A DNA stretch of 64,000 nucleotides from contig JAUCEF010000011.1 of assembly GCA_033558025.1 (NCBI GenBank), forward strand, positions 2,232,001 through 2,296,000, given 5' to 3'. A program made the translations under genes and the position numbers. This document shows, piece by piece, positions 22,683-33,150 of the stretch. The notes beneath the pieces were generated by a model that made no database searches, was not told where the DNA came from, and saw only the letters and a program-made list of their open reading frames with translations. The stretch is from Phytophthora sp. 'mugwort'. Taxonomy: Eukaryota; Oomycota; Peronosporomycetes; Peronosporales; Peronosporaceae. The number at the start of each line of letters is the position of its first letter. Within the stretch, counting starts at the first letter, position 1.

Positions 22683-22801
22683 TTAACAAAGTTTAAGTTT
22701 TTATATACTAACATCCACCCCCAAAAATCTATATTATCAATTGAGGCTGGTTTAGAATATTTTATTTTAGGATCAATTGTTTCAGGTTTCATTCTATTTG
22801 G
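22683..22801 (+). pseudogene. nad2: nad2 internal fragment (mitochondrial origin)
   Basis: About 40 codons in one frame encode KFLYTNIHPQKSILSIEAGL and onward to the LFG motif. The EAGLEYFILG segment is a hallmark of ND2/NuoN and lies in the middle of that protein, so neither the gene start nor its end is present. It retains an open frame and AT-rich codon use, implying a fairly recent transfer. Confidence 0.8.
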
Positions 22802-22804
22802 CCT

Positions 22805-24550
22805 CAAGCGTTCCAAGAAGATCGCTTAGTGTTTCACCCCGAGGCGGATCGGTCGAGACGTTCCAGGGAGCCAGTGTTTCTACTATTGGACGCTGATGAA
22901 GAACAGCAGTCTGAATGGAGTGATGGACCCCCATCGCCGAATCGTGCCAGGATTGACGAAGAAGGCTTGCTCGTTGAGGCAGTATTGGCATATGCTGCGA
23001 GTATTGACGGCATTCCAGACACGCCAAACACATACGCAGAAGCTGTGATAGTGATGAAGCAGCTAATGGCGTCAGGCGATGGACGCAGAGCTATTCTCGC
23101 ACGCCCGGAACCATACGTGGACCGTCGTTCCACGTGGAACTACCACACGTCCGATTGGGGGCCGGTGGGTGTTTGCCAAGAAGCATGACGAGAACGGTCG
23201 AGTGATCCGATACAGGCCTCGGCTTGTAGCTCAAGGGTTCAAGCAGAAGTTTGGAATAGACTTCTTTGAAACCTACTCGCCGGTACAAACATGAACTCAA
23301 TTTGAGTGGTACTAGCTGTGTGGACGGCATACGGCTACGTGATGGAGCAGCTGGACGCGGATACAGCGTTCCTAAACAGTGGCTTGGTGGAACTGGTCTA
23401 CATGGACGTTCCATTTGGTGTGAAGAACGCTAAGGGCATGCTGTGCAAGCTGGAGAAGGCCATCTACGGTTTGAAGCAGGCAGCAAGTGCTTGGAACAAG
23501 AAAATTCGCCGTGTATTCTTGAAGAACGGTTTCAAGAGCTGTGGTGCGGACGAGTGCATCTATGCGAAGCGTGCCAGGAACGGTTTCGTGTACGTGTGCC
23601 TGTACGTGGACGACATGATCATTGCTGCGAAGACGAGCGATGAGGTTTGTGAAGTCAAGGAGGCACCTAAGAACGTCTTCAAGATGAAGGAGTTAGGCGC
23701 GGTGAGGTTTATCTTGGGTATGGAGATCGACCATGACAAAAACGTTGGAACGATTATGACCAAGCAAACTCGGTACATCGATGATGTGGTGGAACGTTTC
23801 AACCAGCGGGACGCAAAGATGGTAGAGAACTCATGCGCTTCCAACGTGAAGATATCGAAGTTGCTGTCACCTACTACGGAGGAGGAATGTGCTGAAATGA
23901 GGTCAAGTCCGTACCGTTCCTTGATCGGGCGTCTGATGTACATCACGACTTGTACCCGACCGGACATCACGTATGTGGTGACGCAGTTGTCACGCATCCT
24001 CGAGAACCCAGGAACGCAGCACTGGAAAGCAGCCATTCGCGTTTCACGATACCTGAAGTCGACTCGTGAGCGTGGTATTGTGTACCAAGGAGGTTCCGGT
24101 ACGGTTACTGCCGAAGCGTTCACGGATGCTGACTGGGGCAGTAACACTGATGACCAACGTTCTGTGTCTGGTGGCATGGTGATGATTGGGAACGCGCCAG
24201 TAGTATTCAAGTCGAAGTACCAGAGAACGGTTGCTCTCAGCTCTGCGGAAGCCGAGTACATGGCTCTAAGGCTTTGCACGCAATAGGTGCTATGGGTGCG
24301 TGCTGTGCTGAAGGACATGGGTCGCGAGCAAGTGGGAGGAACGCTTGACTAGGAAGACAACCAAGGTGCTATTGCACTGGCAAGCAGTGCAGGCTATCAG
24401 GCACGGACCAAGAATGTGGATATACGCCACCACTTCATCCGCGAAAACGTGGAACGTGGAACGCGCAAGGTTGACTACGTCGATACGAAGCATCAACTGG
24501 CGGACATGCTGACCAAGGGACTGGGAACTAAGTCATTCCAGTTCCTGCCT
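22805..24550 (+). pseudogene. copia copy 1 reverse transcriptase and RNase H
   Basis: A linker segment at 22829-23188 is followed by RWVFAKKHDENGRVIRYRPRL and ETYSPV at ~23170-23290. A frameshift and stop near 23290 precede the long open segment 23306-24286: QLDADTAFLN, YGLKQAASAWN, VCLYVDDMIIA (the YVDD catalytic box), then RNase H signatures FTDADWGSNTDD and ALSSAEAEYMAL. A TAG at 24284 and further stops interrupt the tail, which ends near 24550 with KHQLADMLTKGL. Confidence 0.9.
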
Positions 24551-24603
24551 GAAGCGACGTGGCATCAAGGACAAGGTCACCGTGCCGTAGCAGCGAGTGG
24601 GAG

Positions 24604-24826
24604 TGTTGTAATAGCACCGCTCTTGCAAGGTCACTACGGTAAGAGGTCCGCGCAAGGCCCCTGCTGAACCGCTGGAACGCTCCTCCTATTGGCTGAACAG
24701 CCATGGATGGTGAGCAGCAACTTCAGAAGGACAGGAAGGCTAGTGGGACAACAGAGATTAGCTTTAGTTAACTTTAATCTACTCACTTCGGCATTTGCCT
24801 CCAAAATCAACAACGTCGACTCAACA
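24604..24826 (+). repeat. Right LTR of copia copy 1
   Basis: Starts TGTTGTAATAGCACCGC and ends GTCGACTCAACA. A purine-rich tract (GAGTGGGAG) lies just upstream, as expected for plus-strand priming. It is followed by the GAATC target duplication. Confidence 0.85.
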
Positions 24827-24831
24827 GAATC

Positions 24832-26020
24832 CCTCAAATAAATCCTAGTATGTAAAGAGGGTGTCGTTATATGATCACAGATGAAATGCGAGCGGATAGT
24901 GGTATCTCTTGTAGACAATGACAATAAATTTCAGAGGAAAAAACTTCGTAGGTCCCTGGGATGAAATAGTGTGGTTCGGCATCGCTGGTGCAGTCACTAA
25001 GTGGGAGTACGTAACAACTTGACCTTGACAGGAAACATAACCTCGTACAGCTATCATGCTATTATACATTTTTGCGGACAAAGTCGCTTACTCCTACATG
25101 TTGTCGCGCTTACGCCCGATAAAATAACGCCTGGGAATGTGTATGTTCATTAAGGGACTTATACCATACCTGCACTCGATTTGAAAACGACAGTATGAAA
25201 ACATATGATCGTATAATTTAATAATATATACTAAATACACGGTATGATGCAGTTCGCAGCTGTCGTCGGAAGAATTTCATTGAGTAACCTCCACGCAGCA
25301 GTACAACTCACTGCTCGATCAGGATGTAATGGATTTACATTCAAGCTAAGTATTTGTGCGAAGCGGTTTTGGAGACTATGCACCCGCTAGTGCGGCTCGC
25401 ACCTCCATATCTTCAGGACAGTTTGCTGAATACAACCTCTAAAGTGTCGTTCTCGCCGTGGATGAACAGCTCTTCGCCCAGCTCGCTCGCGCCCTTGAAT
25501 AGGGCCAGCCCGTCGTCCAGCATAATCTCAGGTGCGACATATCGCCCCACACTTCACTGCCCGGGGCCGATCAAGAATTCCAATCGAGATAGCAATCGAG
25601 CTACAGTATTCACGCATCTGTATGTGGTGGGATTACAAATCCGGACGTGTACCGATGTTGTGGTATGATGATTACAGAATACACTTACATTTGGAAATAT
25701 ATTTGTACCCCACAGTCGCAGTCCCTACTATATGGCCTGAGCAAGTTGTGGGTCATAAAAAGATAAGCTTGACGGTGGCTACAGTAGGGCGCCTATTACA
25801 AAACTACATTAATAGCTACCTAAACACCCCTGAAGAGGAAACCTTCTCTGAGTCAGTCTACTTTTTCGTGTGTCATCATATCACTTGTCCGGAACACATC
25901 CGTCATTCCAATCCCACAAAGCCAGTAGGTGTGGAGGAACTGCATAACAGGAGGGATCTGCTGCAGTGCACAGAGTTAACTTTGGTGTCGAGACGACTAA
26001 CCCCAACAGCATCGTCGACG
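24832..26020. other. Intergenic region upstream of hydrolase 1
   Basis: No complete gene. On the minus strand at about 25540-25420 there is a protein-like stretch (IMLDDGLALFKGASELGEEL, then FIHGENDTLEV) that ends at a stop and has no recognisable partner exons. The rest (24890-25260, 25600-26020) shows no signature. Confidence 0.35.
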
Positions 26021-26034
26021 TCATTCCTAAATCT
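26021..26034 (+). promoter_or_regulatory. Initiator-like element of hydrolase 1
   Basis: TCATTCCTAAATCT closely matches the oomycete initiator consensus and lies 21-34 bases before the ATG at 26055, giving a typical short leader. Confidence 0.5.
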
Positions 26035-26054
26035 GCTAGGCATACGATTCAGGT

Positions 26055-27638
26055 ATGACGGGGCTCGTTCCACCGAAAGTGTGTGTCATCGCGGCGCTAC
26101 TTGTTCTCACCACGGTGGCCGTGGCCGCTCTAGACCGCCGACTGCTAGTGTCACTGGCCGACGCCTCTTCCGTAAAACTCCACGTCACTTCTAAGCGTCC
26201 GTCGTCGCAGATTCACGGACAGTCCGAGTTCGACATCTTCGCTAACCCAGTCGTTTCCGCAAACGGTGAAAGTGTACTGTATGATGGCTATGCGGTTTTC
26301 GAGCAGGAAGACACCACCTTTACCTATTCGTACGTGGATGGTGTGGGCTATTTGACGACAAACGATGGAGATATGGACACCGTACAGTGTATTTCAGCGA
26401 GTACACTGCCATTCAATTCAATCCTTTCTGCGCTCAACGATGCAACGCCCATTCCAAGTGCGTCTATCGGCGACGAAGCGGTGGAATGCACGAGTGGGGA
26501 CCTCTTCAAAACAACGTTCGCTGGAGCTCATTTTGCTATTTGCGCGTTGGGGGAGTCGGGTTTCACGGCGTACAGCAGTGATTTAACAATCGATGTGGAA
26601 TATGTGAGGAATACTGCGACGATTCCGACGAGCGAAGGCGCCTCGTGCGATGCTGTGGCCACGCCCACTTCAGTGACACCGACTACGTTGGCGCTGTTAA
26701 CTGGAAGCGCCATTCCAGAAAGTTACGCGAGAAAGCTCAAGGCAGCCGAGCACATGGAGATTGAAGCAGCCACGTGCACGTGTAAGTCGACGCCTCGACC
26801 GTGCATCTTCTTCCACGGCATTGGCAGTTCAAATGAGATGGAGGAGCTCCAGAACAGCCCGAAAAAGGCGAATGGCAGAATGGGGAATATGAACAAGCAT
26901 GCGCCATGCTGCTCGACAGTCAAGTACGCCATCTTGAACACGATAGACTACAGCTGGACCAACGACACTCTCCAAGAAAAATTCTGCGACCGTGCTCTTA
27001 GGTTTACCGATGTTAATGACGTGAGGTCAGGCGCTATCACGGACACTGTCATTATCACGCACTCAATGGCGGGACTCGTCATGTCCATGGCCCTGGCAAC
27101 AGGTAAGTGCAGTTTCGGTGCCGGCTCGACGTGGGTGGCTGTGAGTTCGCCAATGACGGGCAGTATGGCCTCGGACTATTTCCAAGGCTACTGCGCCGAT
27201 GAGATCAGCGAATTTGCGACAGACTTATTGGAATTCTTCGGCCAGTGCCCCATGCCGGCCTCGCGGCGGTCCATCATGTACCAGAACGGGCAACATGCCA
27301 GTAAGAAGCTCAATGCGGCGTACGTTGCTGCTCAGAAGGCTTACCGAGAGAACGTGGATGCTGCTATGTGCAGCGACAACCCGAACGGTGTCTTCTCTCA
27401 GTATGAAGCAATGATGATTCTCGCCGCAGAGCTTGTGCCGCACAAATCGCCTGAGAACGACGCTCTTGTGGAGTTCCAAAGCTGTGCGAAAGGTCTCGAC
27501 AGCGCCAAGTTCGGCAAAAGCTATAAGAACAAGTTCTACAGGCCTGAGTTGAACCACGCAGATACAGCGTTTTTGACCGGCGATGGTTTTTTTAAGGACT
27601 CACAGAAGCCTGTCAAATGGTTCGAATGTTTGTTGTAA
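26055..27638 (+). CDS. Secreted alpha/beta-hydrolase-like protein, 527 aa (family copy 1)
   Basis: Intact single exon. Residues ~1-24 are a signal peptide (hydrophobic core VIAALLVLTTVAVAA). The N-terminal ~220 residues are a family-specific region rich in Thr, Ser and Asp. A lipase-like fold follows: PCIFFHGIG with His254 at the oxyanion-hole strand, THSMAG with Ser337 as the likely nucleophile (in the GxSxG position but with Thr-His before Ser and Met-Ala after), Asp469 in ENDALVEF and His501 in NHADTAF completing a plausible triad. Many Cys residues fit a secreted, disulfide-stabilised enzyme. It ends WFECLL; its paralog at 42659 ends WFECLM. Substrate is unknown; lipid or ester hydrolysis is inferred. 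It lies between a copia element and a MULE. Confidence 0.85.
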   Translation: MTGLVPPKVCVIAALLVLTTVAVAALDRRLLVSLADASSVKLHVTSKRPSSQIHGQSEFDIFANPVVSANGESVLYDGYAVFEQEDTTFTYSYVDGVGYLTTNDGDMDTVQCISASTLPFNSILSALNDATPIPSASIGDEAVECTSGDLFKTTFAGAHFAICALGESGFTAYSSDLTIDVEYVRNTATIPTSEGASCDAVATPTSVTPTTLALLTGSAIPESYARKLKAAEHMEIEAATCTCKSTPRPCIFFHGIGSSNEMEELQNSPKKANGRMGNMNKHAPCCSTVKYAILNTIDYSWTNDTLQEKFCDRALRFTDVNDVRSGAITDTVIITHSMAGLVMSMALATGKCSFGAGSTWVAVSSPMTGSMASDYFQGYCADEISEFATDLLEFFGQCPMPASRRSIMYQNGQHASKKLNAAYVAAQKAYRENVDAAMCSDNPNGVFSQYEAMMILAAELVPHKSPENDALVEFQSCAKGLDSAKFGKSYKNKFYRPELNHADTAFLTGDGFFKDSQKPVKWFECLL

Positions 27639-27891
27639 AAGAAGGGTATTAGTACATGCAGTACTAATACATGTTAGATGTATTCGAAACTTGCAGTTTT
27701 TCAATATTGTGAATTCCAGCCAGGATCCAGCAATACAATTATTGAGTTGTTTAGAAATCGGATAGAGGTTTCGTTTAAGGTCGATTACGAGTCCGAGGTT
27801 TCGTCGATTAGTAGCACAATCACCCTCATTCCGATTTTTCCACCCAATAGGTCTGATCGCATTACTGTATTGGCTCTAGCACCCAGTTGCC
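27639..27891. other. 3' flank of hydrolase 1 up to the MULE
   Basis: A short region with an inverted repeat (GTACATGCAGTACTAATAC near 27653) just past the stop codon, which could take part in 3' end formation. No gene is recognised. Confidence 0.3.
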
Positions 27892-27900
27892 TCGTGCAGC
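27892..27900. repeat. Target-site duplication TCGTGCAGC, left copy
   Basis: TCGTGCAGC recurs at 33466-33474. The two copies sit immediately outside matching inverted termini and give the 9-bp duplication typical of Mutator-like elements. Confidence 0.8.
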
Positions 27901-28167
27901 GAATGGCGTTACCTCGATCTTAAAAACACATGTTTACGAAGGTACGACAGGAATTATGTCAACCTTAGGCCTAAAAAAATAAATAAAAGCGACCAACGCA
28001 GGGTAATTTAAAATAGCTTACGCAACCAAGCGATCGCCAGCCGCCATTGTTTCTCTATACTTAGAGATGGCGTGCACCCCATCGCACATGTACACCACAC
28101 AGTAATATGTGCACCACTATTCCGGGTGTGTACCACACTCGCCTAGGACTTGTCGTATTTCCCGAAG

Positions 28168-28320
28168 ATCCTTCAGAATGAACGAGAAAGAGCTGGCATA
28201 GGAGCTGCTGCACGCGCGCCTTGTTGAAGTTGCGGTCTTGAAGAGCGCACTTGAGCAGCTAAATGCAAACATGGAGAAGATGCTGCGTGCGCAGATGGAG
28301 CTTGAGTCATTGCTGGAGAC
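28168..28320 (+). pseudogene. Small coiled-coil ORF of MULE 1, opposite strand
   Basis: The plus strand reads MNEKELA, a TAG stop, then ELLHARLVEVAVLKSALEQL and NANMEKMLRAQMELESLL. The heptad-like Leu/Met spacing predicts a coiled coil. It runs toward the end of the Ulp1 gene (tail to tail). The same protein pattern occurs at the same place and strand in the sister MULE (45710-45840), so it is probably a real third gene of the element, here broken by one stop. No known family is recognised. Confidence 0.55.
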
Positions 28321-28450
28321 CGCGAAGTACACAGCTACGAGCCGGCAGAAATGCTGGATGACGGTGGCATGGACATTTTCAGATAAGGGAATTCTCGTTT
28401 GGAATCCTGCTGGAAATGATGGTGAGCAGAATGAACGGTTAATGCAACAT

Positions 28451-29388
28451 TCAGAGTTGATCGAGTAGCTGTTGGTAAATCTTGCTAGTGCTATCTGCAT
28501 CGGAATCAGACATGCCTCCTCCTGTGAATAGCACATAATGACCCATAGTATGCGCAATCGCATCGCTTGGACGTCGTTGGGGATGACCTGGTGCTGCCGA
28601 CGCTCCAGGTTTCGAGTGAGGTAATTGTATACTTGATATATCACCATAACGCCACAACTGGAAAAGTCAAATTGTTGTGGCACTTCAACCCACTCAATTG
28701 GGTCTACAAGAAGCAAGCTCTGAGGCATGGACGCCTTGTGCCACCTCTCCACAAACTCGCGGAGGCCTTCGCGTTCTTCGCTCTCTTCGTCATCTGCGAT
28801 CTTTGCGATCCCCTCCCACACTGCCTCCATCTCATCATGGTAATCATCATCAATAAGGGGCTCGTACAAATCAACATGTACATATAGCTTCCGCTGAGCA
28901 TCATTATATTGCATACAAGCAATAATAACACGCCAATGACTGGCTCTGAGATTGACGGGATGAATGATGAACTTCGTGTCTGCAAGTGTCGACTTCGGGG
29001 GTTTGTGCCATCCCATAATCCGGGACAGTGAGGACACCATGAAGCAATTCCCCACTGCTGCACCCATTGGTTAAAGACAAAAGTCGATTGGACAATCATT
29101 TAGCCTTCTTCGACATAGACTTCCCGCGATATGTTCAAAATTGATCCGACCTCCGCCGGAGAGAGTCACAAATTTAGTGCGTAACCGGCTGGATGTAAAC
29201 TTTTCAATCAGTTCGTTCGTCATTGCCTGATGACAATGACGGATGCTATCTTCAGACATTCTAACCATATTCGCCTCGTGAGCAAAGAGCTCCATGATCG
29301 ATTCAATCATACTCCAATCTTGCTTCAGCGACTTCCTGTCTTGAAACCACGATTTGTCCTTGGCCTTCACAGCATAGGAACCTGTCAA
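28451..29388 (-). pseudogene. Ulp1-like cysteine protease (C48) of MULE 1
   Basis: Starts MTGSYAVKAKDKSWFQDRK at 29388. A basic, helical N-terminal region (to ~29090) precedes the protease domain: IIHPVNLRASHWRVIIA with the catalytic His-Trp pair, VHVDLYEPL with the probable acidic residue, then FDFSSCGVMVIYQVYNYL with the nucleophilic Cys. The order His, Asp, Cys is that of Ulp1/SENP enzymes. The C-terminus, after a frameshift near 28530, reads SKIYQQLLDQL, matching KLLDQLK in the sister MULE. A frame break also lies near 29080. Ulp1-type domains are captured repeatedly by MULEs; a role in deSUMOylation or polyprotein processing is not established. Confidence 0.75.
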
Positions 29389-29723
29389 ATAGCCAACAAA
29401 TTGGCTTGAACAATTGCATTGTTAAAGCAGCTTTCATAAAGCAACCGTGTTAAAGCAACCTTATCCGCTGAAGTTCCACAGCTTTGGATCGATAGACGTC
29501 AGAATATCCAGCGCGAGACCTCGCTTCTTCAATGATGCATCGAAACATCGGGTTTGTGCTTTAGGTTCCTGGCACTTGTCACCGCAGCTTGAATTGATCG
29601 AACGAGATCCGGCGGGATCACAAACTTGTGCTTATAATCTGCCGGTCGCACAAGTTCCCACTGACACGTAATTGTGTGTGACCTCAAATACGCGTCCAGC
29701 TGGACGGGGTACTTTTCCAGCTT

Positions 29724-32700
29724 TTACACCACTAAGTTTACATTTGCAGTGTCCCATGCCCACACCAAGAGCTGATCCAACGACACAGTAAGATTACTCG
29801 GGTACGTATGCACTGCTAGACGATCTGGTCGCGGAATTTGTGTTTGACGCAGCTGCGTCTGCGTTGTTCTCGACCTCCATCGGCTCTTTGGTCTTGGGAC
29901 GTTGATAATATCAACTTGGCGCACAGGTGGCTCTGAGAACTTGGTCGTGATCATTGCCTTTTCTGCATTGTACGCCATCGGCGTTGACCGACGGGTTGGG
30001 GTCCCGCGCTAGTGGGGCTCCTTGCTTCACTTCTGTCAGTTGGATTCATGGGACCACATCGTCGTCTTGGTCATCAGCATCGTCGGTCGACCCCTCCATG
30101 CATGTAGTCGTTCCCATGGTGTCCGCTGGATCCAGTGCGGAAGTCAAATCGGCTTTACTTGCATTGTCATGATCATTGCCGGCCGCACTGTTCTCACCTG
30201 AATTTTCATCATCATTGTTGTTGGCGCGCTGGACAGAGGCCCGACTCAAGCCTTCATCTACCGTGTCCTTTCACGCCTTGAATTGCGGTAGAATGCTGAG
30301 CTTGACAAGCCGGACAAGTGATTCAACAAAGGCTCCAGCATTGCTTTTGCGTACGAATACTTCCCCGCAGACGAGAGAACCACCTAATTTGCACGTTCAT
30401 TTCTTCTCAGACGAACCTATACGACCTGTTTCGGGGGTTTCGATGCGGTAGCAGTGATAGATCCATCATCAGCTTCTGGCGACCTTAAATTCGGCGACTT
30501 TATGTTGGCCATTTGCACAATTGGCCGCAAAGCATCGGCTGTAGCAGCAAACTCATCTTTTACTTTCAACGCTGTCAATGTGTCCCATCGTTCGTCGGCC
30601 CCCGCCATAGTAGGAAGCATGTCAAACTGTGTTCTTTACGGGCCAAACGCATCAGGCGACAGCAAGGCAAGTGATGACTCTTGTAAAAACTGCAGGAGCA
30701 CGTCCACTCCAACTCATCACACAGGAAAGACTGACTGAAGCAATGTACCTTCCAATGAGAAGCGCTTGAGCTGACACGGTGGCACTTGGTGTGACTCATA
30801 AGTTGACATATCGTTTCCATTCCTTTTTACCATCGCAAGCACGTCGGTAGACAGTCGACGCGCCACAGCTCTCAAAACCTTAGAGACCGTTATCCGCAAG
30901 CGTGAGGTTGAATGCTGCTGTTCGATAGTCGAAACAATTTGCTGAGTGATCGTGGTTTGGTGCTGCAGTAGACCTGCAATTGTCTTATCAATCCTGTTTT
31001 GTGCCCCAGCAACATGTTCAGTTGATTCCAGTTAACTCAATCCTGTTTGTCGTTGTATTTCCCGCCGTGAAGTATGCCGCGAGCAAAGTTAGCCCACATG
31101 CTACAACACGAGTTCCAATTTTTCTCGAGGTACGCAAAGAAAGCCTGCCGCTTGGCGCCCACGCAATATAGCTTTAAGGCGTCGTAGGGCGTGTCGTACA
31201 CCTGAGCAGTACCGCTGAATTGATCAGTTGCAATCGCGTTAGATGTGGTCAACAAGATCTAGCATGTCGATTCATAGGCAAAGACGTACCTGTAGAACAT
31301 TTTCATCATGACACGAAGTAGATGCTCACGCTCGGACATCTTCAGGCGATACACCGACCGCTGTGTCACCTTCTTCCAGTAAAAAATGGCGTGAAATTGA
31401 CACAAAAGTATTGTTGCCGCCGGAAATCCCTCTTCCAGCACGCGCCACTCGACACAATCTTTGTCAATGACCACAATAGCTATCTGTTCCCATCCGCGGT
31501 TCTTCTCCTTAAAATAATCCAACACCGTAGCGATCGTCACCGCTTGCTCGTTCAGGCAGATGAAATCAATAAAAGGAAAACATCTGCCTGTTGCGGTAGT
31601 GCCTACCAGGCTCCCTGGTAGAGCGCGCACAAGACAAGACAAGATACATGATTTGAATGCGTAAGGTTGCAATGTCATTGATAGGGTTGTTATAAATCAA
31701 CACAAGGTTGCTAAAAAAATAAATTCGCCATACGAACAAACACATACGCACCTAAGTGATATCCGAGGTTATTTATGCCGTGATTGAAATCCATCTCAAG
31801 TGTCTCGCTCCACCTATTGACATCAACTTCTGAACCTTCGTCTGCATCACGATCCCACATGTCATGCCCATTGGGTCTTGAAGAAAAAGTACGTCGCTGC
31901 CATACAGTTGACGCAGTGCGTGGAGCATGTCTTTAGGCGATCCTCGCAGAAACCTGCCCCATTATACCCCGAATCAAATTTCGTGTCTGCTGTGGCGTCA
32001 CCTTGCATCCTGCAATATCAACATATACACAGTAGCGGCCCATAATACGATTAATTGCACCGCCATACACCTCATTTTAAAGATATTCACTTCGTACCGA
32101 TGCGTTCGTTGAGGAAGTTTACGATATGTCTAGAAGACTACGGACGTCAGCCAGCGTCTTCACATCTTCGCGATCTGTCCATCCACAAAAACAAATCAAA
32201 CGTCAGGTTTCAGTTGTATGAATTGCGATACACCACAATAAGCATACCGATTATGCAGTTGCTTCTTCTCTGAGCTCCGGACGCGAAACTTAAGTTTATT
32301 CTTTCGTTTGTACTCCTTGAACACACTATCAAATTGCTCCCAGCTCTCGATCACTTCAGGTGGAAATGGAGGAACCACGTTAACAATGTCACCCCGAGCT
32401 TCAGCAAGTGCGTCGATTTCACCATCGTGCTTGCTAGCACGCGTCCGAGGTGTGTATTCGGGACGCAGCTGATTATCAACCTCGTCATCACCCTCTATAT
32501 ATTCCAGCTCCTTGTTCTCGTCGCTTCCGTCCACAGTTTTGACTTGGTCAGGCCGACCATCAGGCGAATCATCAACATTTGGCTCCTCCAGCGTATCAGC
32601 TTCAAACGGTTCGCGCACTGCCGCTACCTTCTGCTTCTTCATAATGGGTACATGAGGAGAGTATCGAAGCTTCTTAGGTTTCGCTATAGCTTTTAATTAA

Positions 32701-33150
32701 TAGTCACAAGCAATACGGTAACCGATAAAGCAACCATACATTTAAAGCAACTTGACATTAAAGCAACCGTCCTACCTGACGCGGATTCGCGACGTTGTTG
32801 CCGATCTGCTGTGCTCGCCACTTATGAATCTTTTGCGCTAAGACATGAACGTAGCAAAACACCACGCGTTATTAGCAACTGAAAAAAATACATACGCCGT
32901 TAGATACCGACCACTTACCTGGTTTTCGTGCTGTTTTGTTTAGCGTCGGACTCGTCGAAGGAGAGCGGCTCGTCCTCATCAGATTCATCTTCTTCTTTAA
33001 GAAGGTAGTCGCCGTCGCTGCTGTTATCCTTCTCGAGGCCAAGCGTGGCATACATGTAGTTCAGAGTCATCTCAGGTTTCTTGAGCAGACACTGCCCTGT
33101 AACACAGACAATCAAACACAATCAGCACACACCAGCACATGCTAATAGCG
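29724..33150 (-). pseudogene. MULE 1 transposase, SWIM type, multi-exon, degraded
   Basis: Minus-strand pieces in order: acidic N-terminal exon (33121-32940, MYATLGLEKDN); FAR1/WRKY-GCM1-like entry region at 32642-32230 (SWEQFDSVFKEYKRKNKLKF, RVRSSEK); catalytic entry near 31800 (EMDFNHGINNLGYHLG, first Asp) ending at a GTGCGT donor; core after the intron at 31620-31270 (GTTATGRCFPFIDFICLNEQ, IAIVVIDKDCVEW with second Asp, ILLCQFHAI); a weak third acidic site near 31040 (MWANFARG, then WNQLNMLLG); SWIM zinc finger WTCSCSFYKSHHLPCCRLM at ~30700; and a Ser/Asp-rich tail with VRQVDIINVPRPKSRWRSR at ~29900. Frameshifts and stops separate several pieces. Confidence 0.75.

Larger units (their letters stand above)
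22601..22801 (+). other. Numt: mitochondrial tRNA-Ile plus internal nad2 fragment
   Basis: About 200 bases of AT-rich DNA unlike the surrounding copia sequence. It contains a complete tRNA-Ile(GAU) (22601-22674) followed by an open segment at 22683-22801 whose plus-strand translation includes SIEAGLEYFILGSIVSGFI, a highly conserved internal part of NADH dehydrogenase subunit 2. A stop codon lies just upstream in that frame, so the tRNA and the mid-gene nad2 piece were probably joined from two mitochondrial sites or from a rearranged molecule. Copia sequence resumes on both sides, in the linker between integrase and reverse transcriptase. Confidence 0.85.
20032..24826 (+). mobile_element. Ty1/copia LTR retrotransposon, copy 1
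   Basis: A 4.8-kb element with 225-bp and 223-bp LTRs, both ending ACTCAACA, and a perfect 5-bp target duplication. Domain order is gag, CCHC knuckle, protease, integrase, reverse transcriptase and RNase H, which is the copia order. The reading frame is broken in many places and the region between integrase and reverse transcriptase holds a mitochondrial DNA insertion (22601-22801). It cannot move on its own. LTRs differ by roughly 10% by eye, so the insertion is not very recent. Confidence 0.9.

Noticed and set aside
26055..27638. RXLR-type effector, because of RRLL after the signal peptide
   Set aside because: The motif is not RxLR, no EER follows, and the protein is a long hydrolase-like chain conserved with a paralog that lacks RRLL.
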